Of a stretch of 64,000 nt of DNA, positions 1-10,800 are shown one piece after another. Location: NCBI GenBank assembly GCA_030144725.1, contig JASKMD010000028.1, positions 6,349,911-6,413,910 on the forward strand, in the 5' to 3' direction. The stretch is from Haematococcus lacustris. Its lineage: Eukaryota; Chlorophyta; Chlorophyceae; Chlamydomonadales; Haematococcaceae. Under the pieces are notes generated by a model. That model was not told the DNA's origin and did not search any database. It saw only the letters and a list, made by a program, of their open reading frames with translations. A program made the position numbers and the translations under genes. Position 1 is the first letter of the stretch. The number at the start of each line of letters is the position of its first letter.

Positions 1-23
1 GTGCCTTGTGTGCATGGCTGCAG

Positions 24-776
24 TTGGAGGAGGACATGGCGGAGTTGTCCATGAAGCGCCATGGGTGTGCCAAGCAGCTGGTGGTGTTCTTTGGTGCAGC
101 TACCATTGGCACTGGGGGTGGGTGGGGTGCTTGCCGCAAGGTGGTGTGCAGGCCCAGAGGCCCAGACCAGCTGCTGGGCAGCGTGGTGCTTGTGGATGAG
201 CACCGCACAAGCCGGGTCAGCTCAGCAGTGAATGGCCAGCAGCCCTGTGAGGTGGAGCTGAACACACTCAGTGCCACAAGGCCTGCAGGCTGGAAGCCCC
301 CAGCAGGGCAGGTGGAACCCCGCCTGGTGCGCCCAGCCTGGAGCCAGGAACGTGGCCAGCCAGTGCGGGGCCTGATGTGGTGCCCTGTAGTGGCCCCCCG
401 CAAGCCCCCACAGGCCCCACGCAGCAGCCTGGCAGCCACACAGCCAGCAGCATCAGAGCCAGGGCCCAGCACTCCCCCTCCAGCCAAGCGCAGCAAGCCG
501 GCAGCTGAGCCCACCAAGGGCAAGGGCAAGGGCAAGGCTGCCAAGGCAAAGCCAGCCCCACAGCCAGGCAGGTGGCTAGACAGGGATGGCAATGCAGCAT
601 TGAACATGCAGCGCATTGGGGAGAGCAGGTGGCGGCCGCTGGAGCTGTGCTACTGGCCAGACCAGGGAGCTCTGCCAGCCAAGGGCAAGGAGCACCTTGG
701 CCTGGGCTACAAGCGGCTGCGAGACAAGCCACCCAAGGCCCAGGAGCAGCAGCAGCAGCCTGCTGAGGCACAGTAA
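24..776 (+). CDS. Fanzor-type (TnpB-like) RNA-guided nuclease, 3' exon, 5' end outside window
   Basis: The window opens in an intron ending ..ggctgcag; the last exon starts at 24 and ends with TAA. It encodes about 250 residues. Seen: a beta-strand segment LVVFFGAATIGTGGG, then VLVDEHRTSRVSSAVNG, then a Lys/Pro-rich linker (KGKGKGKAAKAK), then LDRDGNAALN. The last matches the RuvC-III DRDxNAAxN motif of IS605 TnpB/Fanzor proteins, and DEHRTS sits where the TS-zinc-finger region lies. The expected first CxxC of the finger is replaced (SRVSSAV); PC and WCP cysteines remain. RuvC-I must lie upstream, outside the window. Compared with the copy near 24.6 kb, this one lacks 18 nt (in frame, about position 129) but keeps the frame intact through DEHRTS. 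Family assignment rests on these motifs; whether the nuclease is active cannot be told. Confidence 0.72.
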   Translation: MEEDMAELSMKRHGCAKQLVVFFGAATIGTGGGWGACRKVVCRPRGPDQLLGSVVLVDEHRTSRVSSAVNGQQPCEVELNTLSATRPAGWKPPAGQVEPRLVRPAWSQERGQPVRGLMWCPVVAPRKPPQAPRSSLAATQPAASEPGPSTPPPAKRSKPAAEPTKGKGKGKAAKAKPAPQPGRWLDRDGNAALNMQRIGESRWRPLELCYWPDQGALPAKGKEHLGLGYKRLRDKPPKAQEQQQQPAEAQ

Positions 777-1069
777 TGTGTGCCCCCTTTGTTAAGCTGT
801 CATCAGCTTACAATTAGTGCATGTTTTGTCATGCCAACTCTACATCATAGCCCTCGGGTCAGGCAATAGTGTAGGTGGTAGGCGGCTCATGTGCCATGTG
901 CACTGGGTTTACTCCACACAGCCCAATAACACTGTTTGAGTCGAATCTAGTTAGTGGCTGCTAGTGGCTGCTAGTCCGGCTCAAATGTTTGAGTCGAACC
1001 TAGTTAGTGGCTGCTAGTGGCTGCTAGTCCGGCTCAAATGGAGGCCCTAGTGAGGGACAAGAGGGCTGC
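777..1069 (+). ncRNA. Conserved 3' block of the Fanzor element; candidate guide (omega) RNA scaffold
   Basis: Sequence after the stop codon is almost identical to 25363-25601 behind the second Fanzor copy, then the two copies diverge abruptly (here after ..gagggctgc at 1069). It contains a potential stem TTTGAGTCG / CGGCTCAAA around a loop of GTGGCTGCTA repeats; here the hairpin unit is tandemly duplicated (about 932-987 and 985-1040), in the other copy it is single. TnpB/Fanzor loci are known to encode their guide RNA at the 3' end of the nuclease gene, so this is the natural candidate, but no transcript evidence is available. It could equally be a plain 3' UTR. Confidence 0.35.
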
Positions 1070-2209
1070 GCTGGAACCGAAGGCGTGGTGGGTGTGCCCG
1101 CACCGCTGGTCATGTCCAAGTACTTGGCTCCGTCGCTGGTGTACAGCCAGCTGCCCTCCCCACGCTTTACGACAATGTCCTGCGGCACGCTGGGCCAGCA
1201 CCATGGGCGCCAGGTGGTGTGTAGTGCCCGGGAATGCCAATACGCTTCTTACATTGAAGTGCACGAGGGCCTTGGGAGTGTGCTGGTAAAAGGCATCGAG
1301 GGCTTGCTTCACGCTGCCGGCAGCCAACAACGACGACAGTGATGTCGGCGACGCCATTCCGCGGCGATGCTAAGGGCAGGAGGCTAAGCAGGAGGCTAAG
1401 CTGCAAAGCTCACCGTTTTGTTTTACACTTTGCAAAACTGACATTTCCTGCACAGGTGAGTGTGCTTTCCGGTGCTCCCGTAGCAACATCGGTGCCCTTC
1501 CGTAGGTCAGCAACAGGGACCCAATGATGCTGTTCGAGCGAGGCACACAACCGCCCCCACCCTCAGCCGCCCCCCCTTCCCACGCGACGGAGGGGTGGGG
1601 TTGCCACATGAGCGTGCACATGGTCGTAAGGGTGTAACGGGCAACACGCTGCAGCTGAGGCAATGGATGGTGTGCGCCAAAGGCGCTTGACCAAGTCATC
1701 GCCACCGCCTGGAGATTACCTGCCAAAGGGTGGTGGCAACCCTATCGTAGGGCTTGTGCTGCACCTGGGGTGATTTGTTTCATCCCGAACAATGGCTGGT
1801 CAGTGGTCTTGCTTTCAAGCGATGTGTGCCCTGTGCTGCTGCAAGCCACAAGACGCCATTGACTGCTGCCATTCACGCCGACCAGGCTGTGCATGCCCTT
1901 GCCTTCTAAGGGACGGAATCCATAGTTTCTGTTAGCGCTGTTGCTTCTCACAATGTCTTGCACACATGGAGGGAAAGCATCACAGAACGGCAGGTTTCAT
2001 GAGCGAGGTCGCCACACAGCAGACAAGTGATCTGGGTTGCACTGAGCTTCCCCTTCCCTGCTGAACACACAGACAACCCAGACCCGCTGCCACAAGCCTC
2101 CACTGCCAGTATCTCAGATCAGGGGGCCTCCCAGCCAGGGCAGTTGTGCCTCGCCCAAAAAAGAAGCATGCATGTGGTAAAAAGCCAAAAATGTTGTGCT
2201 CTGAGCTGC
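1070..2209. other. Intergenic stretch without an identifiable gene
   Basis: On the minus strand a reading frame runs from 1963 to about 1370, broken by one in-frame TAG at 1742-1744, and another short frame covers 1034-1357. Neither resembles a family I know, and codon use is not clearly coding. No terminator or RNA gene was recognised. Part of this stretch should be the 3' UTR of the minus-strand ATPG gene; no TGTAA poly(A) signal was found close to its stop. Confidence 0.4.
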
Positions 2210-3603
2210 TCAGATCCGCACACTGGATGGCAGCACGCGCTTCAGCACCTCGTCTGACATCTTGTCAACCTGCACAGCAGCAAGAAGCAGGTTGGTGAGC
2301 GTGACCTGTGTCACTCTGGCGTGTTTCGCTGCAGCCAGTGAAGGGGCATGCTGTCTGTCATGTTCGTCACACATGCAACATAAACCCTGACTGTGCAACC
2401 ACACTGCTGTAGCTAGGCTGAGTCAAGGTGGCTCAAGCAGTGAGCATCTTTGCTGGCGATCAAATGCCTGGGTGTGGTGCATGGGTTTTGTTGTGCACCA
2501 GTGTTGCTCAAGCTGTGGGTGTACGGTGACAGTGACAGGCAAGTACGGTGACAGTGACAGGCAAGTGCGGGGACAGGCAGTACGGAGACAGTGACAGTGA
2601 CAGGCAGGTGCAAGGCACGGTGACAGCAAGGGCTGCGACACAGTGGCGTGGTCATCACCTGTGCATCCAGCTTGGCAAGCATTGCCTGTGACTCCTTCTC
2701 CATGGCAGCAATGGACACCTCGACCTCCTTTGTAATCTTCAGCTTGGCCTCGTTGTACCGCTTGTCCAGCTCAGCCTGCTTTGCATTCTTCTGGCTGTTG
2801 ACCATGTCAGTCACCTCTGACCGAGCTGCCTGCGGGAGGGGACGAACATAGAGGTGATGCTGAATAGGTGCTGGCACAGGAGCACTGACCAAGTAGTCAG
2901 GTGACCAGATGAGCATGGACAGGCCCTGACCTTCAAGATGGCCTGAGCCTCTGCTGCAAGCCGGTCTACGTCGCCAGAGTTGTCCTTGACGGACCCGAGC
3001 TTGGAACGGATCAGAGCATCGCGCTCGTCCAGCACTTTGCCCACCGGAGTGAACCAGGTCTTTTCTAAGAAAACCATTAGGAGCAAAAACTGCCCTGCCA
3101 TCTGTAATGCATTGACACGACGAGATAAGGTTGTCCGGATGCCGGTGCATCTCACATCGCCTGCATTTGCCCGGCTAATGCGTCTAACTATTCCAGCAAG
3201 CAACTATCGCAGCTGGATTTCCTGGCCTTTTCTCGCTGCCTTGTTGATCCGAAACTGGTAACTGGGCGTGACACCTACCACAGGGAGAGTGGCATTGAAG
3301 TCCTGCGAGCGACCAAAGCAAAAAAAAGGAAAACAGTCCATCCCTGTCGTGCGCACTAACGACCTGCTTGATGCGCTAGCCTAAGGCACCAGAACTCACG
3401 AACAGCTTGCCGACGGCCTCAGCGGGCGTGGCCATGATCATATTCGCCACTGCCAAAGTCACTGCTGGCTGCACAAGCTGAGCAATGCTGGGACGCTGGG
3501 TTTGCTGCTGGGCACGGACCACCACGCGCACTGCTCGCTGAGCTGCGGCAGGCCGGACAGCCGAGGCGCACGCCAGCTTGTTGCGGCTCAGGATGGCAGC
3601 CAT
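2210..3603 (-). CDS. ATPG: Chloroplast ATP synthase CF0 subunit b' (subunit II), nuclear gene
   Basis: Peripheral-stalk subunit of thylakoid F-type ATP synthase that holds CF1 against CF0. Five exons read from splice sites: 3400-3603, 3279-3302, 2931-3101, 2659-2829, 2210-2269; all join in phase 0 to give 209 residues. Residues 1 to about 60 form a bipartite transit peptide (Ala/Arg-rich stromal part, then a hydrophobic stretch and a TPAEA lumenal-type cleavage site). The mature part begins KLFDFNATLPVMAGQF, continues with the membrane helix LLLMVFLEKTWFTPVGKVL, and then a long Lys/Glu/Ala coiled coil ending VLKRVLPSSVRI. These match CF0-II. The second exon is only 24 nt (DFNATLPV). ATG at 3603 was chosen because the transit peptide starts there; upstream sequence has no continuing frame of similar quality. 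Intron 4 holds a GTGACAG minisatellite. Confidence 0.95.
2518..2636. repeat. GTGACAGtGACAGGCA-type minisatellite in ATPG intron 4
   Basis: About 120 bp of imperfect tandem copies of (a/g)cggtgacagtgacaggcaagt between exons 4 and 5 of ATPG. No coding meaning; the overlapping long minus-strand frames are artefacts of the repeat. Confidence 0.75.
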
Positions 3604-4822
3604 CTTTAGATAGTAACTAGCGCTGCAGGACGCAAAGGGGTAGAAATGTGCGTGAGCATGAGTGGGAGTTGCGACGGTTAAACATGGAACCTGGCTAGTG
3701 CATGGCTTGCCTGCTGCAGAGTCCGCTGGGGCCAAGTAAAGTCCCCAGTGTAGACCTGCCGGCCTTGTATTGCTGCAGTCATGAGAATGAAATGCCGCCT
3801 GGGCTACGGGGTGACGCGGCGTGATGATGGTTGCCACCTTGGTTGCCACTGAAGGGTTCAATCGGGTCCAATGGCGTTCCACACATATAGCCACTACATG
3901 AGTTACAAACGTTGCTCTACTTTCTCACTGTCTGGCCCATGCAGCACCTATAGCCCTGATGTCACATTGATCACAATCATGCCCTTACATGCTAATGCAT
4001 CCGTGACATTACATTTATAGCAGACTCCCCCAAAGCAACAATGTATTTTCTGCAACAATGTAGATGTGGTTGCTCTCATATGGGTGTACCTCAACCTATG
4101 TCCTTCAGTGGTGAGTAAGACATTGACGTGTGCCCATGTGTAGATGACATTGAGGCATTGAAGCATGTGGTCCATGCACGGCAATGTGGCAGGGGCAAGG
4201 GGCAGGGGGCAAATGATCAGGCATGGAACGCATGCAAAATACTTGGCATGGGCAGGTTTCGCTGCACTTAGCTGTAAGCATACAGACTCAGCATGCCACA
4301 TCAAGCACGGGGTTCAGTAAACCCTGGACCATATCTTTGCTTGTTCAACACATGCAATGACACGAATGGGGCAAGGAGCAAGGGGCAGATAAAATGCCCC
4401 TCCTGTAAGTGTTCAGGCAGTGTGGCCTGGGACATTATTTGCTTGCCGGGATGCACTCCATAAGCCATGACAGAAGGATGCAGGTATAGCCTCATAAACC
4501 CATCATAGTGCGGATGTCTTCAGGATCAACTTGACCTGCGTCCAAGCACAGCCAAGCCAAAACATCTGCTGGGTATGCGTTCAATGAAGGATGGCACAAG
4601 GATGGCACGATGGCACAAGCTCAATCCATTTGCCAAGGCGCCATATGATTCAGGCATGAGCTTGACCTGCGACCCAGCAAACCACATGAGCAGCTCAACA
4701 TCAGAATGCAGTTACCAAAAGCAGGTAGCCCGTAGTGAGCTGGACCAGCACTGTGCATCACCAGGTCAGGGGTCAGGCAGTGGTGTGCAGCAGCCCCAGC
4801 TGCCCTCAGCCCGCCTGCTCAC
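3604..4822. other. Intergenic: ATPG upstream region and 3' flank of cyclase copy A
   Basis: The lower part (from 3604) is the 5' region of minus-strand ATPG. From about 4313 upward the sequence is homologous to 14319-14906 behind cyclase copy B, so the tandem duplication includes the 3' flank. A TTACA (TGTAA on the minus strand, the usual algal poly(A) signal) occurs at about 3903. A further short terminal exon of the cyclase beginning after a GTCGCAG acceptor near 4670 (GTC AAG CTC..) is possible but differs in the two copies. Confidence 0.45.
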
Positions 4823-7800
4823 CTGCATGACCTCCACTGGCTCCGGCACGCCCTTTAGGGGCACCAGGCCCTGGGACACAGCGGTCAGGCGCGGCAGCAG
4901 CTGCTCCCCCTCACTGCCCAGCTCTGGTGTGCTGCCCAGCACTGCCCGGCTAGGCAGGCCATCAGACGCTAGCATGCTGTTGCCTGCCCAGTGCGCCCAC
5001 ACTGCGGCGCTGCACAGCACCTGACCACTGCCGGCTCTGCTGGCGATGCGGGCGGCGCGGTTCATCACGCGGCCACGGAATGCCATCACACCCGTCACAG
5101 GATGCAGTGAGGTGCGCACGGCACCCACATCCGCACCAACCTGCAGCAACACACACACATTGCAGGTAACGCACAGTGTGGCAAATTCCTATACCATGAA
5201 GCCATCAGCGTGTGGCTGGATGATGCCCACAAGGGGTGATGTGGTGTGTCGGTTGGTGCACCAGCCGTAATCTAATCTGACTTATGTTTCAGGACATCTG
5301 AAGAGGTGTTTCTGTTTGGCAAGAGAAGCATAACTTGAGCTGTGTTATTGCAATGCTCGTTGTCTTGATATACATCAGACGTACACACACGCAACCAGCA
5401 GTGGGGCAGGCAGCTGCTGCCCACCTTGATGCGCAGGCCACGATACACCAGCGTCTGGCGCGCCTCCCCATTGCTGCCCCTCTCCGCCGTGATGAGTGAC
5501 TCAGCCAGGGGGTGCGCCAGCAGCCTGTCTGACCAGGGCAGCTGCTTCAGGTGCTCCTGGCAGATGCATGCCCAGCGCAGCGCAGAGACAGGGCAGGCAA
5601 AGGCGGCCAGCACAAAGCCATCCACATGCTCCACCTGCAGCAGCAGCAGGCAGCACAGCCCTCATGCTGTTGGCCAGCCCAGCCCCTCAGCAACAGCTGG
5701 CAACCAGGCAAGCAGGAGCAGGGCTGGCAGGTATCCCCTCCTGCTGACCCACCAGGTATCCGTTCCAGGCCATGAGCTGCTGCTTGATGAGCGCAGAGAA
5801 CAGGGCCAGGGCGCCGGCAGCCTCCTGGGGGTCCCAGGCCAGCAGCTCAGCCAGGCCCACCACGTACAGGAAGCACACGCACGCGCTGCCATAGGGGGCG
5901 GACAGGGCGCCAGGCACCTGAGGGGCGCAGCAGGCCAGCACACTGATAGGCCGCTGCAGTCCGCTGGGTCATGCAGTGGAGAACAAGGGGCCAGCTGCCA
6001 CTCTGGGAGTGCACAGCAAAGCAGAGAAGGCAGGTTGGCGGGTTGGAGGTTAGCCAGGCCTGAATTGCGGAGCCATCCCAGAGCACCACAGAGTGAGCGG
6101 GCAGGCAGGCAAAGAGTGCAACCCTGCCTTACCAGGCCCAGTCTCCCCTCCCGCCTCACCGTCTGCCTGACAGCGCGTGGGGCCCCCAGCAGCACCAGGC
6201 GTGGCGCCAGCCCCACCGGCAGCACGCTGTACAGGCTGTGCACCTGCTGGCCAGGCTTGCTGTGCAGCACCTCCGCTGCCTCTGGGCTCATGCAGTGCTC
6301 AGCTGCCACCAGGGCCAGGGAGCTGCGCCGCACAGCATTCTTAACACACTGTCCTAGGAGTTGGTGTGGCGCAGCATCCATGGTAGCTTGCTGTGGGTCC
6401 CATCGCAGGGATTTCTTGGATGGCTTTGACTCTGTGATCTCAAAGCTGAAGCGCTTGCTCTTGTCTTCACGGCTGCCAATGCTGACAAGTACCGCATCCA
6501 AGGAAGCTGGCTGGTGTCCATCAGCAGGCATGCTGACAGCTTGGGCTGCTGTGGGCGCATTGCCAACCTTGAGGATGAACTCGCCGGCATGCCAGACCAT
6601 CAGGCTGCTATATGCCAGTTGTTCAACTTTTCCACCTGGCAGAGCTGCAGAGGTTAGGTTGCTTTGCTGTGTGTTTGTCACTGAGGACATGCCAGTTGCA
6701 TTGCTCTCCAGTTGAGAACGACTGACCTGCCTGCTCTCGTAGCCTCCATTGGGCTTCCTGCTGCATTGTCTAATGGTAGGCAAGGCCTGTGCCACGGCAT
6801 CACGCAGCTGCTGCTGGGGCAGGGCGGCAAAGCAGGCCTGGCTCAGCAGGATCTGGGCGCCCTGGGCTGCGTCGCACACGGCCCGGGCCAGGGCCAGGGG
6901 TGCACCGCTGTACTGCATGCGGGCTGAGGAGGTGTTGTAGCTCACGTCCTGGGCGCTGGCCACGCCAGTGTGCACCCCACACCTGATGCGCAGCCCGCTG
7001 AACACCAGGCAGCTCGGTGTGGCAGCGTCACCCTGGTGTGGCCTCAACTGGCTGCCCAGGGCCTGGGACAGCGCAGAGCTGAGGGTAGTGGCTGCCACAG
7101 GTGCAACTGCAGGAGTGGTGTGGTGGGCAGTGACATGACCAGCTCCAGGCTGTTGCACTGGTGGCTTCATGCTCATAGCAAGGTCCCCTGCACTGCTGAT
7201 GCCTTGATGGCTGACGGTTGTGAACAGTTTGAGGTCACCATAGTAGCCTCCTTGGGCAGCGACTTCTTCTTCAGTAGATGACATCAGGTGGTCTTCATCA
7301 ATAGGAAAGGACAAGGCTACTTGCTCGTCTGACTGCCGTCCATTCCACGCCAGCCAGTCGTCAGGGGTGAAGAGAAGGGGCCCTGTGTTCAGCTGCAACA
7401 CTGACCGCTGCCTCGGCATCATCAACTGGTGTGCCCTGTCATTGGTGATGTCATAACCAAGCTGTGCGCCCTTGCTCAGCCGTGTGGCGAGGAGGCTGTC
7501 TTGAGCAAAGGCTGACACTGGTGCAGTAGGGCAGGGGTGGCCTGGAGGTGATGCCCTGTCATCATAGTGGACTTGAGGCTTTAGCCACCTCCTCACGCCA
7601 CGCAGGATGCGCCTGCAGTGGGAGGCAGAGCTGTGGCACGAGGAGAGAGCACCCAGGGGCATGTGCTGCCTGTCTTAGATTGGCTCACCCAGCCAGGGAG
7701 GTGCTTTGCGGGGTGGATGATGACAGCCGCTCCACCGATGACAGGGTCACTATCTGCAGCAGTGCAAACAAGGTGCCATGTGCTGCACAGCATGCTACTT

Positions 7801-10800
7801 ACATATTCACATTTCAGCAAGGCTGTGGCTGTGCTGGCCTCCTACAAACCCAAGTCCAGCATGCATGGCGTGCTTACCTACACATCATTGCTGTTTTGGC
7901 AATGTTGGCTGTACATGTTCTGGAGTCTGCTGCCGATGACGAAAAGGGTAAACCACACTGACCTGAACAATCTTGTTGTAATGCTTGACTATGTCAGCAA
8001 TACAACATGTCTAGGGTTGGCCAGAGCCGTAGCGGCGTATATACGTAGGTACATATATACAGTATATACGTAGCGTACCCCGACCACCTTGTATCCGTAG
8101 GCAGCCGTAGGTACGTCGATTGACCGTACAATACCGTAGGTTTGACCGTAGTTTTCACGCTTGAACGCACAAGTCACCGTAACTGCGGGTGTGGCCGTAA
8201 CCGCGGTCATATATAAGTCGCTGCGATACCCGCTGGCATTCATTGCGATGGAAGATGCATACGAGGGCCCAGCCAAACCAGCCAGCCCAGCCCAGCCCAG
8301 GCCAGCCCGACCAGATCAGACCAGCCCAGCCCGCCCAGCCCAGCCCAGCCCAGCCCAGCCCAGCCCGCCCAGCCCAGCCCAGCCAGCCCAGCCAGCCCAG
8401 CTAACCCAGCCAGCCCAGCCCGCCAAGCAACTCCTCCCGTCCCGTACCAAGATCGCATACATACGGGGAAACAGCAACGCATGCCTGGAGGTGGTGGAGG
8501 AAGAGGAGGTGGTGATGTTGTAGAGAAAGCTAGCATGAGGGGATTAGACCATGGCAGAGTGGGAGCACATGGCCACACATGTGTGCCACAACATGGTTGG
8601 CCGAGTAGGAGCATATGAAATACTGACTACACAACTGCACCCACGGCTGCCACACGAGGGGTTTGGACACATGCTTGGCGCACAGAGTAGGAGCACATTG
8701 CTAACAGCATGCATGGCTGGCTGGCATATAGATGTGTCACGACACTGCTATTGGCTGAGATTCTGAACATGCTTACCCCTAGCGGGCGTTTCTATAGTAG
8801 TTGTGCACCAAACTACATACTCACTTTCGCAAAATGATGACCCTGCCCCTACGGAAGACCCTACGGAAGTACGAATACAGTAAATACGTATGTATATACC
8901 GTCGTTCTAGCCGCCACATACGGATCTGGCCAACCCTAAACATGTCCCCTGCATGTGTCACTTGTACTGCACCTTGTTGCATGCCTTGTGATGACACTGG
9001 TGCCACTGGCAGACACTGACCTGCACAATCTTGTTGAAGTGAGGCCTAGGGCTGGCCGTGACAGGGTGGCAGCAGGGCACGCCTGAGCAGTGCAGCAGCT
9101 CCTGGGGCCAGGTGGCGTGCAGCAGCGCATCCTGCAGCCTGCAGCGCACACCAGGGGCAGCAGCGGAGGATGCCAGGGGCTCTGGCTAGGCGCTGTGGCC
9201 AGCCCTGCTGCATGGGGCTGCTGCCATGCAGCCCTGGGCCCTCACTTGAGGCAGAACAGCACCGCGTCCAGGGGTAAGTGGAAGGCGCACAGGAAGGCGT
9301 CCCCCTCAGTGGCGCTCTCACTGCAGCAGCATGGCAGGAGCCTTCTTGGACGTGCACTCTATCTACCAGCGTACGGGGCACCCTAACCTTCATAGGCTTC
9401 AGTAGGCTATACTCTGTTGCTGGCCATCCAGCGCCCACTGGACAAGGCACTAGCACACAGCCAGTCAGCGCTCACTCACTAGCCCCGGTGTGCTGCCAGC
9501 AGGTCGCGGATGATGCGCTCTGCTATGCGCATGCAGGCGTCCATGACCTCAACAGGCAGACACTCATACAGGGTGGTGGAGTCCTGCAGGCGGCACCCAG
9601 GCAGGCAGTGCAGCCTCCATAGCTTGCTGTATTCCACTGCTGCTCCTGCAGTGCCAGAGGGGGCACATCAGCACACTGACACTGCCTCCTTGCCAGGAGG
9701 TGGTGAACGGCAGCTGCTAGGAGGGTGGTGGTAGAGGAATGTGGCTGTCTCACTGCCACAACCAGGCCACCCAGGCTGCTGCACACCACCTGCAGCTGCA
9801 CCCATGCCTCCACTGACCGCACCTGGACATCCGTGAGGACCAGTGTGGTGTCTGGACCAGCACCTGGTGGCAGCAGCTTGCCCAGGGCGGAGCGGTGGTG
9901 GCGCTGCAGCCACACCACTCGCTGCCATGCCAGCATCCCCAGGCTGAACAGCAGGAGAAGGCCTCCAGCAAGGCATGAACCGATGACTGCCACACGTGTG
10001 CTGTCCACACCAGATGTGAGGGGAGGGGAAACGGGAAAATGGGCAGAGGCAACCCTGCCTATGAGGTACCAGTACTGCAGCCGCAGCTCCTGCAGTGGGA
10101 AGCAGTGTGGTGATCAGTACGGTCACTGTGTGGCCTGCCAGCTGGCCACACAGTCAACAGTCAACAGCCAGAAGCACAAGCACATGCTGTTGTTGCTGCT
10201 ACTTCATGCACACAATGCCTGTGCTCACCAACGGGTCCGGGTTGCCTAGCATTTGTAGTGTATCCTGTTGAGACTGCACCAAGCTGCGGTCAAGTGCCTG
10301 TGAAGATGAGCAGCAGATAGAGAAACAGGCAATGACTGGACAGGACGCTGAGGCTCTTGAGATCAGGCTTGCTTTATGCAAATGAAGTACGCACCAGCAA
10401 GGCGTCAATCATGTGGTAGTCGGTCATGTCCTTGGACACAGCAAGATACGCACTCTCAAAGAAAGTGCGATAGGAGCGCCCTGCCTTGGCCTCATACGCC
10501 ATCTGTGCATGATAACAATGATTGCATCAGTACAGTACACAGTATGCACGTGCGCCCCAGTACAGTACATATGCCTGGCTTAACTGACTCACCCGGCTAT
10601 CCAGGGCAACGTTAGGGCTGGACATGGCCATGCTCAAAGCTGACAGGTACTGAATGGTGGTGCCTTGGTCATAGCCGGCTGCAGTCCAGCGGTCAATGTC
10701 TGCACACAGCAGGCAGTGGCAGGGGCCTGTGATGAGCTTGATAGCTGGGCACACTTGCGCTGCACCTCTTGCACTATTCACATCCATTGCGAGTGCAAGC

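Noticed and set aside
6..23. TTG start for the first Fanzor frame
   Set aside because: These bases are the end of an intron (..GGCTGCAG), as shown by the second copy where the upstream exon ends at 24458.
1034..1963. Minus-strand frames (107, 79, 118 and 73 codons)
   Set aside because: Broken by a stop, no recognised family, no splice logic linking them; kept only as a note.
6160..7612. Reading cyclase copy A as two separate genes because of the long ORF
   Set aside because: Splice phases join exons on both sides and copy B shows the same single-gene structure.
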